Shown here one piece after another: positions 44,390-53,528 of a stretch of DNA of 64,000 nt; position 1 is the first letter of the stretch; each line of letters begins with the position of its first letter. A model generated the notes under the pieces. It searched no databases, was not told where the DNA came from, and saw only the letters and a program-made list of their open reading frames with translations. Source of the DNA: Candidatus Flexifilum affinis (GTDB taxonomy: Bacteria; Chloroflexota; Anaerolineae; Aggregatilineales; Phototrophicaceae). The stretch is from assembly GCA_016713325.1 (NCBI GenBank), contig JADJPJ010000011.1, forward strand, positions 265,983 to 329,982. The letters are read 5' to 3'. The position numbers and the translations under genes are program-made.

Positions 44390-47332
44390 ATGGCAGTGCA
44401 AAATCCCACGACTGCGACTCGGTCGCAGGCGTTGCCTTACCGTGGGCTGACGCCGGAGCAAGTGACCAGAAGCCGAGAACAATACGGCGCTAACGTCCTT
44501 ACCCCTCCCAAACGTGACCCCTGGTGGAAGCTCTACCTTCAGAAATTTGAAGACCCCGTCATCCGCATCCTGATGATCGCCGCAGCCATCACCATTCTGG
44601 TAGGCTTGGTGGACGGTCATTATGCGGAAGGTGTTGGAATCGTCATCGCGATTCTTCTGGCGACGACCCTTGGATTCTTCAATGAGTTCCGGGCGCGGCG
44701 AGAGTTCGACGTGCTCAATCGGGTCAGCGACGACAACCCGACCAAGGTGCTCCGCGATGGGGTGTACCTGGTGATCCCCCGACGCGACCTGGTGGTCGGC
44801 GACATCCTGCTGCTGGAGGCCGGCGACGAAGTCCCGGCCGATGGACGTGTTCGTGAGGCCGTCTCGCTTGAAGTCAATGAATCGGTTTTGACGGGCGAGT
44901 CGATGCCTGTGCGTAAGCAGGCGAACGCCCAGGCACGCCTGCTGGACAACGAAGTTGACCTCGGAATGTTCAGCGAGGAGCGTGTCTTTCGCAGCACCCT
45001 GATCGTCGACGGCCGTGGGACCGTTGAGGTGCAGGCCGTGGGCGACGGCACCAAGATCGGCGAGATCGCCCGCGATGCCATTTCCGACACCGGCGAAGTC
45101 ACACCCCTGAATGCTCAACTCGACCGGCTAAGCAAGTTGATCGGCGTGGTTGGCTTCAGCGTGGCGCTGCTGACCTATGTCGCCCTGGTTGTGCGCGGCG
45201 CATCGGTGGGGGAGATTGCCCTCAGCGCCGGAAACTGGTTGTTCGTCGGCGTGGCGAGCGCCGCTGTGCTGGTGGCGATGAGCCGTGTCTGGTTGCCGAT
45301 TGTGGAAGATGCTTTCGACCTCCTCGGGCGCGAACTGAGACTGCCCCTTTGGATGGGCGATTCGAGCGGCCGCGCATGGCTGCTGTCGTTTGTCACGGGC
45401 GCGCTGATCTTCATCGTCGGCGCTGTTGTCCTCATCCTGCTGGGTGTGATTCCGGCGGATGTGTCCAACTGGTTGCCTAACGGCGCGGGTACCGCCCTGC
45501 TGCGCTTTTTCATGGTCGCCGTGACGATCATCGTCGTAGCGGTGCCGGAAGGCCTGCCGATGAGCGTCACGCTCAGCTTGGCATACAGCATGCGCCGTAT
45601 GACGGCCGCCAATAACCTGGTGCGGCAGATGCATGCGACAGAGACAGTTGGCGCGGCCACGGTGATCTGCTCCGACAAGACCGGCACCCTGACGCTCAAT
45701 CAGATGCGCGTCGTCGACATTCGGTTCCCGTATCTCGACGAAGATCCGTCGCCAAAGGCCTGGGGGCTGCTATATGAGAGTATTGCCGCCGACACCACGG
45801 CCAATCTCAGCCGCGCGGCGGGCAAACCGACGGAAATGATCGGCGACAGCACCGAGGGCGCGCTGCTCCTTTGGATGGAGCAACGTGCCGAGGATTACAT
45901 CGCCCACCGCGCCGGTTTCAAGGTCGATATGCAGCTTACTTTCTCGGCCGAGCGCAAGTATATGGGAACCCTGGGTCTCTCCAACGTGATTGGCTGGACG
46001 CTGCTGCACGTCAAGGGTGCGCCGGAGATCGTGCTGGATCAGTGCAGCCGCATTGCAACCGGCGCCGAGGATAGTATTCCGCTGACACAGGAACGACGCA
46101 ACGAACTGCTCGACAATCTGGTCGAATTCCAGCGCCGCGGAATGCGCACGCTGGCTTTCGCCTACAAGCCGGTCGAACTGGGCGGCCTGGACATCGAAGA
46201 CCTGGCCGATGACATGATCTGGTTGGGCTTCGTCGCCATCGCCGACCCGATTCGTAAGGAAGTGCCGGACGCCATCTCGGCCTGCCGCGACGCGGGCATC
46301 GACGTGAAGATGGTTACCGGCGACACGGCTGAGACGGCGCGCGAGATCGCGAGCCAGGTTGGTCTGTGGAATGGATCGCGCGATGGCGACAACCCTCACG
46401 CCCTGATGAGCGGCATCGAATTTGCTGCGCTCGAAGGCGAGGCGCTGGTGACGGCGGCCAGGAATCTGAAGGTGCTGTACCGTGCCCGGCCGAAAGACAA
46501 GCTGCTGATGGTGACCACTCTGCGCGACGCGGGCGAAGTGGTTGCTGTCACCGGTGATGGCACCAATGACGCCCCGGCTTTGAACTTCGCTAACGTCGGC
46601 CTGGCAATGGGCTCTGGTACGGACATCGCCAAAGAGGCGAGCGATATCGTGCTGCTGGACGACTCGTTCGGCAGCATCGTCAACGCAGTGATGTGGGGGC
46701 GGTCGCTCTATCGCAACATTCAGCGCTTCATCCTGTTCCAGCTCACGATCAACGTGGCCGCGCTCGGCATCGCGCTGCTCGGCCCGTTCATCGGCGTGGA
46801 GTTCCCGCTGACGGTCATCCAGATGCTGTGGGTGAACCTGATCATGGATACGTTTGCCTCTCTGGCGCTGGCCACTGAACCGGCCCGACGCGATGTGCTG
46901 AGCGATAAGCCGCGCCGGTCGACCGATTTCATCATCACGCCGGAGATCGGCCGCCGCATTCTGATGCTGGGCGGAACCTTCATCGTCGTGCTGGTGGCGG
47001 CCCTGATCCTGATGCAGGGCGACGGTTCCGTGACTACGCACGAGCTGTCGCTGTTCTACGCCGGCTTCGTTCTGCTCCAGTTCTGGAACCTGTTTAACGC
47101 GCGCGTGCTGTTCCGCAACGTCTCGCTGCTGGACGGGATTCAGGAGAATCGAGCCTTCCTCTTGATCGCCGCCGCTATCCTGATTGGCACGATCGTGATC
47201 GTCACGTTCGGTGGTGAGATCTTCCGCACCGAGCCGTTGGGCATCCTGGAATGGGGCGCACTGCTCGTCCTGACTGCGCCAGTCCTACTGTTTGGGCACC
47301 TGATGCGCCGCCAGGGGGCGACCGCCCCCTGA
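44390..47332 (+). CDS. Calcium-type P-type (P2) ATPase
   Basis: The protein is 980 aa with AAGGAG 9 nt before the ATG. An N-terminal cation ATPase domain (YRGLTPEQVTRSREQYGANVL) precedes helices 1-2 and the actuator domain with LTGES (about 166-170). The phosphorylation site is CSDKTGTLTLNQMRV with Asp429, followed by the nucleotide-binding domain (ERKYMGTLGLS, KGAPEIVLDQC). The hinge is TGDGTNDAPAL (about 721-731), with C-terminal helices after it. The VPEGLPMSVTLSLAYSM segment in M4 matches Ca2+ pumps of the PMCA/SERCA-like bacterial group. It exports Ca2+ (or Mn2+). It is divergent from the metal importer, which could suggest linked metal control, but nothing shows this. Confidence 0.93.
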   Translation: MAVQNPTTATRSQALPYRGLTPEQVTRSREQYGANVLTPPKRDPWWKLYLQKFEDPVIRILMIAAAITILVGLVDGHYAEGVGIVIAILLATTLGFFNEFRARREFDVLNRVSDDNPTKVLRDGVYLVIPRRDLVVGDILLLEAGDEVPADGRVREAVSLEVNESVLTGESMPVRKQANAQARLLDNEVDLGMFSEERVFRSTLIVDGRGTVEVQAVGDGTKIGEIARDAISDTGEVTPLNAQLDRLSKLIGVVGFSVALLTYVALVVRGASVGEIALSAGNWLFVGVASAAVLVAMSRVWLPIVEDAFDLLGRELRLPLWMGDSSGRAWLLSFVTGALIFIVGAVVLILLGVIPADVSNWLPNGAGTALLRFFMVAVTIIVVAVPEGLPMSVTLSLAYSMRRMTAANNLVRQMHATETVGAATVICSDKTGTLTLNQMRVVDIRFPYLDEDPSPKAWGLLYESIAADTTANLSRAAGKPTEMIGDSTEGALLLWMEQRAEDYIAHRAGFKVDMQLTFSAERKYMGTLGLSNVIGWTLLHVKGAPEIVLDQCSRIATGAEDSIPLTQERRNELLDNLVEFQRRGMRTLAFAYKPVELGGLDIEDLADDMIWLGFVAIADPIRKEVPDAISACRDAGIDVKMVTGDTAETAREIASQVGLWNGSRDGDNPHALMSGIEFAALEGEALVTAARNLKVLYRARPKDKLLMVTTLRDAGEVVAVTGDGTNDAPALNFANVGLAMGSGTDIAKEASDIVLLDDSFGSIVNAVMWGRSLYRNIQRFILFQLTINVAALGIALLGPFIGVEFPLTVIQMLWVNLIMDTFASLALATEPARRDVLSDKPRRSTDFIITPEIGRRILMLGGTFIVVLVAALILMQGDGSVTTHELSLFYAGFVLLQFWNLFNARVLFRNVSLLDGIQENRAFLLIAAAILIGTIVIVTFGGEIFRTEPLGILEWGALLVLTAPVLLFGHLMRRQGATAP

Positions 47333-47359
47333 ACGACGCGCAACCCCTCTCTATGACCG

Positions 47360-47396
47360 CTCCCCCTGCTGCAAGCCTGTACCGCAGCAGGGGGAG
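47360..47396 (+). terminator. Terminator hairpin after P-type ATPase
   Basis: A 13-bp perfect inverted repeat (ctccccctgctgc / gcagcagggggag) with an 11-nt loop begins 28 nt after the stop. No clear T-run follows (tatcatg). Confidence 0.55.
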
Positions 47397-47500
47397 TATC
47401 ATGTATGACCATACCTCATCGCTTGTCCAGTTGTGAGGACTCTTGGAAAGAGCATATACTCCGCATCAGGTCTTTAACTACCCTTTGCCGAGGTGAAAGA

Positions 47501-48598
47501 ATGCGAAAATTGCTTCGTTTATCCCTCGCTGTTGTCCTCCTCGTTGTTGTACTCAGTTCGTTCGCTGTGTCGGCTGCTGGCGAAAGTTACCGCCGTTGGA
47601 TCGAAGCCGGCAAAACCTACACCTGTACCCAGAGCGGCGCATCTGTCGAGGTCCTCCTCAACAATCAGGATGTCGAGTTCAGCAACCTTCCCGCGTCCGC
47701 TCAGTTCACGATCAACTACATCAAGAACGGCCTGACCTCGACCGATGGACCGTTCCCGGTGGAGCAGACCAGCGGCACCAAGAACTATGGATCGTTTGCG
47801 GTTGACTTTCCGTCGTACCCGCTCACGTTCGAATTTCGCCTCGACACTCTGATCGATGGAGAAGTGGTTTACCAGAGCAGCATCATCATCGACTGCGCAG
47901 CCGACACAGCCGCCCCGCAGCCGGTCACCGTCGAGAATGTGGTGACTCTTGCCTACCGACGCTGGCTGGATGATGGCAAGGTATTCACCTGCACGCAGAT
48001 GGCCGGTTTTGTCCAGGTGCTCCTCAACAATCAGAATGTCGAATTCGTGAACCTGCCGGTCGACGCCCAGTTTACGATCAACTACATCAGGAATGGGGTG
48101 ACTACCACGGATGGGCCATACGTGGTGGAGCAGACGAGCGGCACAAAGAACTACGCATCGTTTCAGGAGACTTTCCCGTCATACCCGCTCACATTCGAGT
48201 TTCGCCTGGATACCTTGATCAACGGAATCGTCGTCTACGAAAGCAGCATTGGCGTCTCGTGTTCAGCGGATGCGGTGGTGCCTGTCACGCCCGTCAATGG
48301 GCCGCCGACGCCCGCTGAGGGTACCCCGGTTGCGCTGAAGGATTGTGCGGCCGGCCTGCCGAGCGGTTCGGTGCAGGGGCGTCTGCTGGAGACGGTGGTT
48401 GGGTTGTATGAACCCGATGCCGGCGCGGCGACCAATGTGACGCTGGCCGGTGGCACGTCGTGGTGGATCATCGGCGCCGAAGGCGGGTTCTACGAACTGT
48501 GGATTGCCTGCCAGGCTGCTCCCATGTGGGTGCCTGCCAGCGCAGTTGGTCCAAACTATGACAGTGGGGGAGCAGCCCTGCCTGACGCGGGCACGTAA
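47501..48598 (+). CDS. Secreted protein with duplicated unknown domain and SH3-like end
   Basis: The protein is 365 aa from the ATG at 47501; a longer open frame from 47405 lacks an SD and would hide the signal peptide KLLRLSLAVVLLVVVLSSF. Two copies of a roughly 105-residue beta-rich domain follow (about 25-130 and 142-247). Each has YRRW, CTQ, VLLNNQxVEFxNLP, AQFTINYI(R/K)NG and FPSYPLTFEFRLDTLI..VVY. The copies are about two thirds identical by eye. Each domain ends with a Cys that may pair with the one in TCTQ. The C-terminal part (about 265-365) has an SH3-like run: VVGLYEPDAGAATNVTLAGGTSWW. I do not recognise the repeated domain. It may be an adhesive or ligand-binding repeat. Confidence 0.75.
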   Translation: MRKLLRLSLAVVLLVVVLSSFAVSAAGESYRRWIEAGKTYTCTQSGASVEVLLNNQDVEFSNLPASAQFTINYIKNGLTSTDGPFPVEQTSGTKNYGSFAVDFPSYPLTFEFRLDTLIDGEVVYQSSIIIDCAADTAAPQPVTVENVVTLAYRRWLDDGKVFTCTQMAGFVQVLLNNQNVEFVNLPVDAQFTINYIRNGVTTTDGPYVVEQTSGTKNYASFQETFPSYPLTFEFRLDTLINGIVVYESSIGVSCSADAVVPVTPVNGPPTPAEGTPVALKDCAAGLPSGSVQGRLLETVVGLYEPDAGAATNVTLAGGTSWWIIGAEGGFYELWIACQAAPMWVPASAVGPNYDSGGAALPDAGT

Positions 48599-48618
48599 TC
48601 CTTTCTCTGAGAGTTGCG

Positions 48619-48670
48619 AGACCTCACTTCGGGCCTTACGCGATGGGAACGCCCGAAGTGAGGTCTTTGC
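48619..48670 (+). terminator. Intrinsic terminator
   Basis: A 15-bp perfect inverted repeat (agacctcacttcggg at 48619-48633, cccgaagtgaggtct at 48652-48666) is followed by TTTGCTT. It lies 21 nt after the stop of the secreted duplicated protein. Confidence 0.75.
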
Positions 48671-48813
48671 TTACCTGGGACAGTTGGCCATCTGAAAATA
48701 GCCCACCTGTGCAATGCTCTTGGCTCGCCACGCGTTTACACTGAGCATGGACCGCACTGCGCGTACAGCAGAATGCGGTTATCGGCCAGAAGAATCATGG
48801 AGGGGCGAACCTC

Positions 48814-49599
48814 ATGCAGCAGTACCCAGAAACGAGCCTGACGAACAATCCCGCCGGGGCCAACCCCGCTGGGACGATGTCTCCGGTCAATGTGAGCAAG
48901 ACTGAGCGCGATCTCTCCACGTTTGCCGGCACCGCCTTCCTGGTGCTGGCGCTGATGCGTCCCCGGCGGCTGGCGGCGCTGCTCGGGCCGGTCGGGTTGT
49001 ACATGCTCTATCAGGGCGTCACCGGTCATTCGCCGATCTACGCGTTGCTCGGGTTGAACCGTGCGGTCCACGAAGAAGGCGCGGCCATCAGCGTGCCACA
49101 CCAGCAGGGGTTGCGCGTGGTGCACAGCGTGACCATCGCGCGGCCGGTGGCGGAGATCTATGCCTTCTGGCGTGACTTCACCAACCTGCCGCAGTTCATG
49201 CGTCATCTGGAGTCTGTCACCAGCCTGGGCGAGGGACGCTCGCGCTGGAAGGTGAAGGGGCCGGTAGGAACAACGATCGAATGGGACGCTGTGCTGGTCA
49301 ACGATGAGGTCAATCGCGTGATCGGCTGGCGCACGCTGGAAAACCCAACCGTCGATCATGCCGGGTCGGTGCGCTTCAAGCCGGCGACGGGCGATCGCGG
49401 GACGGAGGTTACGGTCGAGTTGGAGTACCACCCGGTCGGCGGGGCGCTCGGCGCGGCTTTCGCTACCCTGCTGGGCGTGTCGCCCGATCGGCAGATCTGG
49501 GAGGATCTCCAGCGGCTAAAGCAGCACCTTGAGGTCGGCCAGACCACATCCGTCGAAGGTCAGACCTCCGGCCGTGCTGAGTCCAACGGCGCACCGTAG
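48814..49599 (+). CDS. Membrane-associated SRPBCC (polyketide cyclase-like) protein with DUF2892-type helices
   Basis: The protein is 261 aa with GGAGG before the ATG at 48814. The first about 70 residues include a DUF2892-like hydrophobic pair (FAGTAFLVLALMRPRRLAALLGPVGLYMLYQGVTGHSPIYALLGL). The rest is a SRPBCC/START-like domain: VVHSVTIARPVAEIYAFWRDFTNLPQFM (residues 103-130), SRWKVKGPVGTTIEWDAVLV, GWRTLENPTVDHAGSVRF. Such proteins bind hydrophobic ligands, but no ligand is known. A bidirectional terminator-like hairpin follows at 49681. Confidence 0.8.
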   Translation: MQQYPETSLTNNPAGANPAGTMSPVNVSKTERDLSTFAGTAFLVLALMRPRRLAALLGPVGLYMLYQGVTGHSPIYALLGLNRAVHEEGAAISVPHQQGLRVVHSVTIARPVAEIYAFWRDFTNLPQFMRHLESVTSLGEGRSRWKVKGPVGTTIEWDAVLVNDEVNRVIGWRTLENPTVDHAGSVRFKPATGDRGTEVTVELEYHPVGGALGAAFATLLGVSPDRQIWEDLQRLKQHLEVGQTTSVEGQTSGRAESNGAP

Positions 49600-49680
49600 C
49601 GCTTTCCAACCGTTGCTGTACGTCTATCTGTCGGGCATGTCAGTCAGCAGGCATTTCCCTGCCGCATGGCATGCCTGTCG

Positions 49681-49712
49681 AGGTGGGGCGGATCCACGTT
49701 TCCGCCCCACCT
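49681..49712. terminator. Hairpin between convergent genes
   Basis: A 12-bp perfect inverted repeat (aggtggggcgga / tccgccccacct) with an 8-nt loop lies between the SRPBCC stop (49599) and the ABC-F stop (49792). Confidence 0.6.
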
Positions 49713-49791
49713 GATGCCCTAGAGGGTGTAGAGGCGCACCCCCCTGTGCGCCCGCAGGAACCACGAAATGTCGGGGTGGTCGATGCGACTT

Positions 49792-51429
49792 TCAGCGTAC
49801 CAGCCTGCCGCGTTCGAGCGTCCACTGATCGCCGCCAAAGTGCTCCAGAAAGCGGCGATCGTGCGACGCGGCGATCACCGGCCCTGGGAAGGTAAGGATG
49901 GCCTCTTCCAGCGCCTCTAGCACGTCGAAGCTGATGTAGTTGGTCGGCTCGTCCAGAATGAGCATGTTGGTTCCGCCTGCGATCAGGCGGGCGATTTGAA
50001 TCTTGCGACGCTGGCCGCCGCTTAATTCGCTCACCCGCTTGTGAACATCCCCGTAGCGGAAAAGCCCCGACCGCAGCAGGATGGTCATCAGCGCCTGCGG
50101 TTCGCGCTCGATTCCCTCCGCGTAGGCCTCAAACAGGGTGAGCGCGGGCGGGATCTCCGCCGCCTCCTGATCGATGAAGCCCACTTTCACGGCCGGATTG
50201 TAGACCACCTCGCCGGCGTCCGGCGTTTCGCGGCCGGTCAGCAGCTTGAGCAGTGTCGACTTGCCGATACCGTTCGGTGCGACCAGGGCGATCCGCGCAT
50301 CGATGCCAATCTCGAAAGAGATGTCGTCGAGAATCACCCGGCTGCCGTAGCGCTTGCTCAGCCCGCGCGCGATCAGTGGCAGACGACCGCGCAGGGTTAC
50401 CGGATCAAGCCGGCCGTCGAAGCGCAGATCGTCCGGTGGTTCGGGGATCGGGTCTTCTTCAATACGCCGCAGTCGCTCCTCGGCAGTGCGCACCCGCTTG
50501 GAGACGGTTCGGTCGTGCGTCTGCTCCTTCTTGAATTTCACGAATTTGTCGCCGTCGGACACGGGCCGGTAGTTATCGTTATTGCGCGCGCGCACGGCGA
50601 TATCGTAGCGCAGCGCCTTGATCTCCTCCTGCTGCCTGACGTACTCCTCCTGCCAGCGCCGGCGCTCCAGCATCTTGGCGGCCAGGTAGGCGTCGTAGTC
50701 GCCGGTGTACCGTCTGGCCGTATGCTGGTGCTCGTCGATCTCGATGATGGCATTGACCGTTCGGTTCAGGAAGGTGCGGTCGTGCGAGACGATCAGCGCC
50801 GCGCCGGGGTAGGTCGCCAATGTGCCTTCCAGCCATTCCAGGCTGGCAGCATCGAGGTGGTTGGTCGGCTCGTCGAGCAGGAGCAGGGCGGGCGCGTTCA
50901 GGAGCAGCAGCGCCAGCGCGGTGCGCTCCTTTTCGCCGCCGCTCAGGGTCGAGAACAGCCGCTCGCGCGGGATGTGCCCGACACCCAGACCGGCCAGTGT
51001 CGCGCCGATACGGTAGTCCAGTTCGTAGCCACCGCCTCGCTCGAAGGCGTCGACGGCGCTGCCATAGGCGTCGAGCGCCACCGCCAGCGGACCGCCGGTC
51101 ACGCCGGCCATTTCGACTTCCAGACGGCGCATCTCGCGCTCGGCGGCGCGCACCTGGGCAGTGGATCGGTCGATCATATCCTGGACCGTCTTGCCGTCGA
51201 TGTCCAGCATCATCTGCTGAAGGTAGCCGGCGCGCACGCCGCTGGCGATCTGAACGATGCCGGAGTCGGCAGCCAGTTCACCGGCGATGATGCGGAGCAG
51301 AGTGGTCTTGCCGGAGCCGTTGGCGCCGACCAGGCCGATGCGGTCGCCGTCGTCCAGGAACAGCGACACATCGGTCAGGACGGTGTGCACTCCGAAGGTT
51401 TTGTGTAGATGAGAGGCCGTCAAAAACAT
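49792..51429 (-). CDS. ABC-F family ATPase (ribosome-associated)
   Basis: The protein is 545 aa with two ABC domains in one chain and no membrane part, the ABC-F layout. Domain 1 has Walker A GANGSGKTT (about 35-43) and signature LSGGEKERTALA, with DEPTNHLD. A charged linker at about 245-325 (RRRWQEEYVRQQEEIKALRYDI) is the P-site tRNA-interacting region. Domain 2 has GIGKSTLLKLL, ELSGGQRRKIQIARL and DEPTNYISFD, where the usual DEPTNHLD has changed to YISFD. ABC-F proteins act on translating ribosomes, some conferring antibiotic resistance. Whether this one is a housekeeping (EttA/Uup) or resistance member cannot be read. The upstream spacer has a short inverted repeat at 51485-51499 that might be part of a leader. 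Confidence 0.9.
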   Translation of the reverse strand: MFLTASHLHKTFGVHTVLTDVSLFLDDGDRIGLVGANGSGKTTLLRIIAGELAADSGIVQIASGVRAGYLQQMMLDIDGKTVQDMIDRSTAQVRAAEREMRRLEVEMAGVTGGPLAVALDAYGSAVDAFERGGGYELDYRIGATLAGLGVGHIPRERLFSTLSGGEKERTALALLLLNAPALLLLDEPTNHLDAASLEWLEGTLATYPGAALIVSHDRTFLNRTVNAIIEIDEHQHTARRYTGDYDAYLAAKMLERRRWQEEYVRQQEEIKALRYDIAVRARNNDNYRPVSDGDKFVKFKKEQTHDRTVSKRVRTAEERLRRIEEDPIPEPPDDLRFDGRLDPVTLRGRLPLIARGLSKRYGSRVILDDISFEIGIDARIALVAPNGIGKSTLLKLLTGRETPDAGEVVYNPAVKVGFIDQEAAEIPPALTLFEAYAEGIEREPQALMTILLRSGLFRYGDVHKRVSELSGGQRRKIQIARLIAGGTNMLILDEPTNYISFDVLEALEEAILTFPGPVIAASHDRRFLEHFGGDQWTLERGRLVR

Positions 51430-51813
51430 AGACAGCTCGCCTTTCGCCAGGGATAGATTGCTGTGGGAGTTGCGACCGGCGCCGGGTTGCAGTGCAACCG
51501 CTGAACAGAGGAATCAAAAGCGCCGCCAACGGACGAAACCGGGCAGCGCCTGAAGTGTCGAGGGAATCGAAAGCGCGTGAGAGACCGGGTTCGTCGCTAG
51601 GAACGAGAGGTGTCGAGGGCTTTCGTGTGCATTCAATCCTGCTTTACTTGAGGTCACGTAAAGACCGGGGGGAGAAAGTGATGCGCACCTCTCCGCCACA
51701 GCCAGAATAGGGTAAGGCAACCCCAAGATTTGTCGAGGGGCGAGCCCGACCCCGACCCGGGGCCCCCCCCCCCCCCGCCCCTTTGAAATGCGGCCTGCCA
51801 GTAGCCAAGCTGA
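51430..51813. other. Intergenic stretch with a 14-C homopolymer
   Basis: No supported gene lies here. A run of 14 C occupies 51763-51776 just past the end of the secreted-protein gene on the minus strand. The inverted repeat GGTTGC-AGT-GCAACC lies at 51485-51499 near the ABC-F start. The rest shows no motif. Confidence 0.6.
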
Positions 51814-52494
51814 CTACCGCGAGACGGCATTCGCCGGAATATAGAACGGCTGCGCCTGGCAGGCCATCCAGACCTTGGCAAAATCTCCACTGAATTCAGA
51901 GATGTACCAGGTTCCTGCAGGGAGGTTAAAGTTGTTCTGCGCATCCAACCGGGGCTCAAAGAAGGTCGGCGCGCCCGCAGGCACAGAATAGATCGCGGAG
52001 CCTGACGGGAGTGGATAGGGGCATGCCGGGGATAGCAGGTTCACGTTGCCCGGCCCCGCGATAGTCAGACTGTAGCTCAGGCCATCTTGCTCAAACGTAT
52101 CTTCAATGACCACAACAGTGTAGACAGTTCCAGCGTTCAGCGCATAGGTTAGGCCTATGGGGTTCGAGTTGCTTGCCGCAACACAGTTCTGAGCGGGCAG
52201 TGCTGGGTTGAAACCGCCATCGTAGAGATAGACCGCGCTCTGGGTGCCCGGCTCGGTGATGGTGTAAACGCCGCTGGCATCAACCGTGAACGAATGGGCC
52301 TGATAGAGAACCTCGAAGACGACAGTGGCTCCCGTACAATTTGGGGTAACGATCTGCGCGACTTGTGGTTCAGTTGGGCCGCCCGGGGTCAACGTGCCGG
52401 TGAGGACAAGGCTGCCGGCGAGGACGGTGGAAACGAGCGTGAATGTAAGGAGGAGGATGGAGAGAATGAGGAACGAACGGCGAAATGTTTTCAT
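51814..52494 (-). CDS. Secreted protein of unknown function
   Basis: The protein is 226 aa from the ATG at 52492-52494, with GGAAGGG upstream; a longer start at 52533 lacks a signal sequence. The signal peptide is FLILSILLLTFTLVSTVLA. The mature part reads as a beta-sandwich similar to bacterial pre-peptidase C-terminal (PPC)-like domains: VFEVLYQAHSFTVDASGVYTI, VYLYDGGFNPALPAQNC, TVVVIEDTFEQDGLSYSLTI. A second region at the C-terminus (ACPYPLPSGSAIYSVPAGAP, NFNLPAGTWYISEFSGDFAKVWMACQAQPFYIPANAV) is SH3-like and resembles the end of the secreted protein at 47501 (ELWIACQAAPMWVPASAV). It may share a cell-surface role. Confidence 0.72.
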   Translation of the reverse strand: MKTFRRSFLILSILLLTFTLVSTVLAGSLVLTGTLTPGGPTEPQVAQIVTPNCTGATVVFEVLYQAHSFTVDASGVYTITEPGTQSAVYLYDGGFNPALPAQNCVAASNSNPIGLTYALNAGTVYTVVVIEDTFEQDGLSYSLTIAGPGNVNLLSPACPYPLPSGSAIYSVPAGAPTFFEPRLDAQNNFNLPAGTWYISEFSGDFAKVWMACQAQPFYIPANAVSR

Positions 52495-52620
52495 GATGGT
52501 GTCCCTTCCTGCTGGAGGTGGGCGAATCAACATCTAATTCCCTCTATTATTGTACACCGCTTTAGCAGTGAAGTACGTAATTATGCTTCCCCGAAGAGGG
52601 ACTCACTTCTCCAGAGGTAT

Positions 52621-52663
52621 TTGACCCAATCCGCTGGTGTTCGTTATAATCGAATCGAGATTA
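52621..52663 (+). promoter_or_regulatory. Promoter and inverted repeat of the TetR gene
   Basis: TTGACC (52621-52626) and TATAAT (52645-52650) are 18 nt apart. An inverted repeat TAATC-N7-GATTA (52647-52663) overlaps the -10 box and is a candidate operator for the TetR protein encoded 26 nt downstream. Confidence 0.6.
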
Positions 52664-52688
52664 GATTATTTGAGACCAGGATTCGATT

Positions 52689-53348
52689 TTGGCTCGAAAG
52701 CCCGCCGATCAATCGGTCAACCGCGACGAGATCATTGCCGCTGCTGCTGACGTGCTCAGCCGCCGCGGTTATGAGACCGCCACCATGAAGGATATCGCCG
52801 CGGCCGTCAACCTGACGGCCGCCAGCCTTTATCACCATTTCCGCAACAAGGACGCGCTCCTCCTGGCCGTGCTGGAGATGGGGCTGGAATTCGCCATCCG
52901 GCGCATCGAACCCCTCGCCTGTCGCAAGCCGGCCAGCGCCGAAGACCGCCTGCGCTCAATGATGCGCGAACACATCGTCAGCGTCGCCAACAACCCCGCC
53001 GTCGGCGCGGCCATGGTGTTCGAGATCCATGCGCTGTCCAACGCCAAACCGCCCGGCAAGCGCGCCAAACCCGAAGACGTGCAGGCGTTTGACGCCTTCC
53101 TGGCGCAGCGCGACGCTTTCTTCAAGCGCCGTGACACCTTCGAGCACCTGTTTCGCTCCGTCGTCCAGGAGGGCGTGAGCAGCGGCGAGTTCCACAGCGT
53201 CGACGTGCCGATCTTCGTCAAAGCCCTCCTTGGCGCGAACAACTGGGTTGGGGTGTGGTATCGCCCTGACGGCCGCCTCTCCGGCGAAGCGATTGCCGCT
53301 GAAATCACCGGTTACTTCCTGTCCGCACTCCTCAAGCCAGGACAATGA
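52689..53348 (+). CDS. TetR family transcriptional regulator heading beta-oxidation genes
   Basis: The protein is 219 aa from a TTG at 52689. The HTH is DEIIAAAADVLSRRGYETATMKDIAAAVNLTAASLYHHFRNKDALLLAVL (about residues 12-61). The C-terminal helical domain is unassigned, but ending with a conserved KALLGANNWVGVWYRPDGRLS is usual for the FadR/AcrR-like group controlling lipid metabolism (TetR_C_33-like; recognition by memory only). It lies immediately before an SDR and two acyl-CoA dehydrogenases on the same strand. An acyl-CoA-responsive repressor is the likely role, with an operator candidate at the promoter. Confidence 0.88.
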   Translation: MARKPADQSVNRDEIIAAAADVLSRRGYETATMKDIAAAVNLTAASLYHHFRNKDALLLAVLEMGLEFAIRRIEPLACRKPASAEDRLRSMMREHIVSVANNPAVGAAMVFEIHALSNAKPPGKRAKPEDVQAFDAFLAQRDAFFKRRDTFEHLFRSVVQEGVSSGEFHSVDVPIFVKALLGANNWVGVWYRPDGRLSGEAIAAEITGYFLSALLKPGQ

Positions 53349-53445
53349 TCGGATGGGACTGTTTGAGGCGACTGCGAAAGTTGTGGAAGGTGTGCAAGAA
53401 GTCGGCGACGGAATACCGGAGGCGCGCCCAGGATAGAAGTAGCTC

Positions 53446-53523
53446 TTGCGTTTTACTCTGGTCGTAATGGTCATCACGGCCATCGTCATCCTTTTGCTGT
53501 TTGCTCTACTGAGACAAGGATAG
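53446..53523 (+). CDS. Possible 25-aa single-pass membrane peptide
   Basis: A short frame from a TTG at 53446 (or an ATG at 53467) to the TAG at 53521-53523 codes for a hydrophobic peptide (VVMVITAIVILLLFALL) ending with RQG. An AGGATAGAAG lies upstream. It sits between the TetR and SDR genes and ends inside the SDR SD region. Support is only the hydrophobic pattern and the spacing; chance is quite possible. Confidence 0.3.
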   Translation: MRFTLVVMVITAIVILLLFALLRQG

Positions 53524-53528
53524 TGTTC

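Noticed and set aside
51278..51529. Leader-peptide frame before the ABC-F gene
   Set aside because: It overlaps the ABC-F start in another frame with no SD evidence; a regulatory leader remains unproven.
53353..53436. 27-codon frame after the TetR gene
   Set aside because: No SD site and no recognisable character, so chance is likely.
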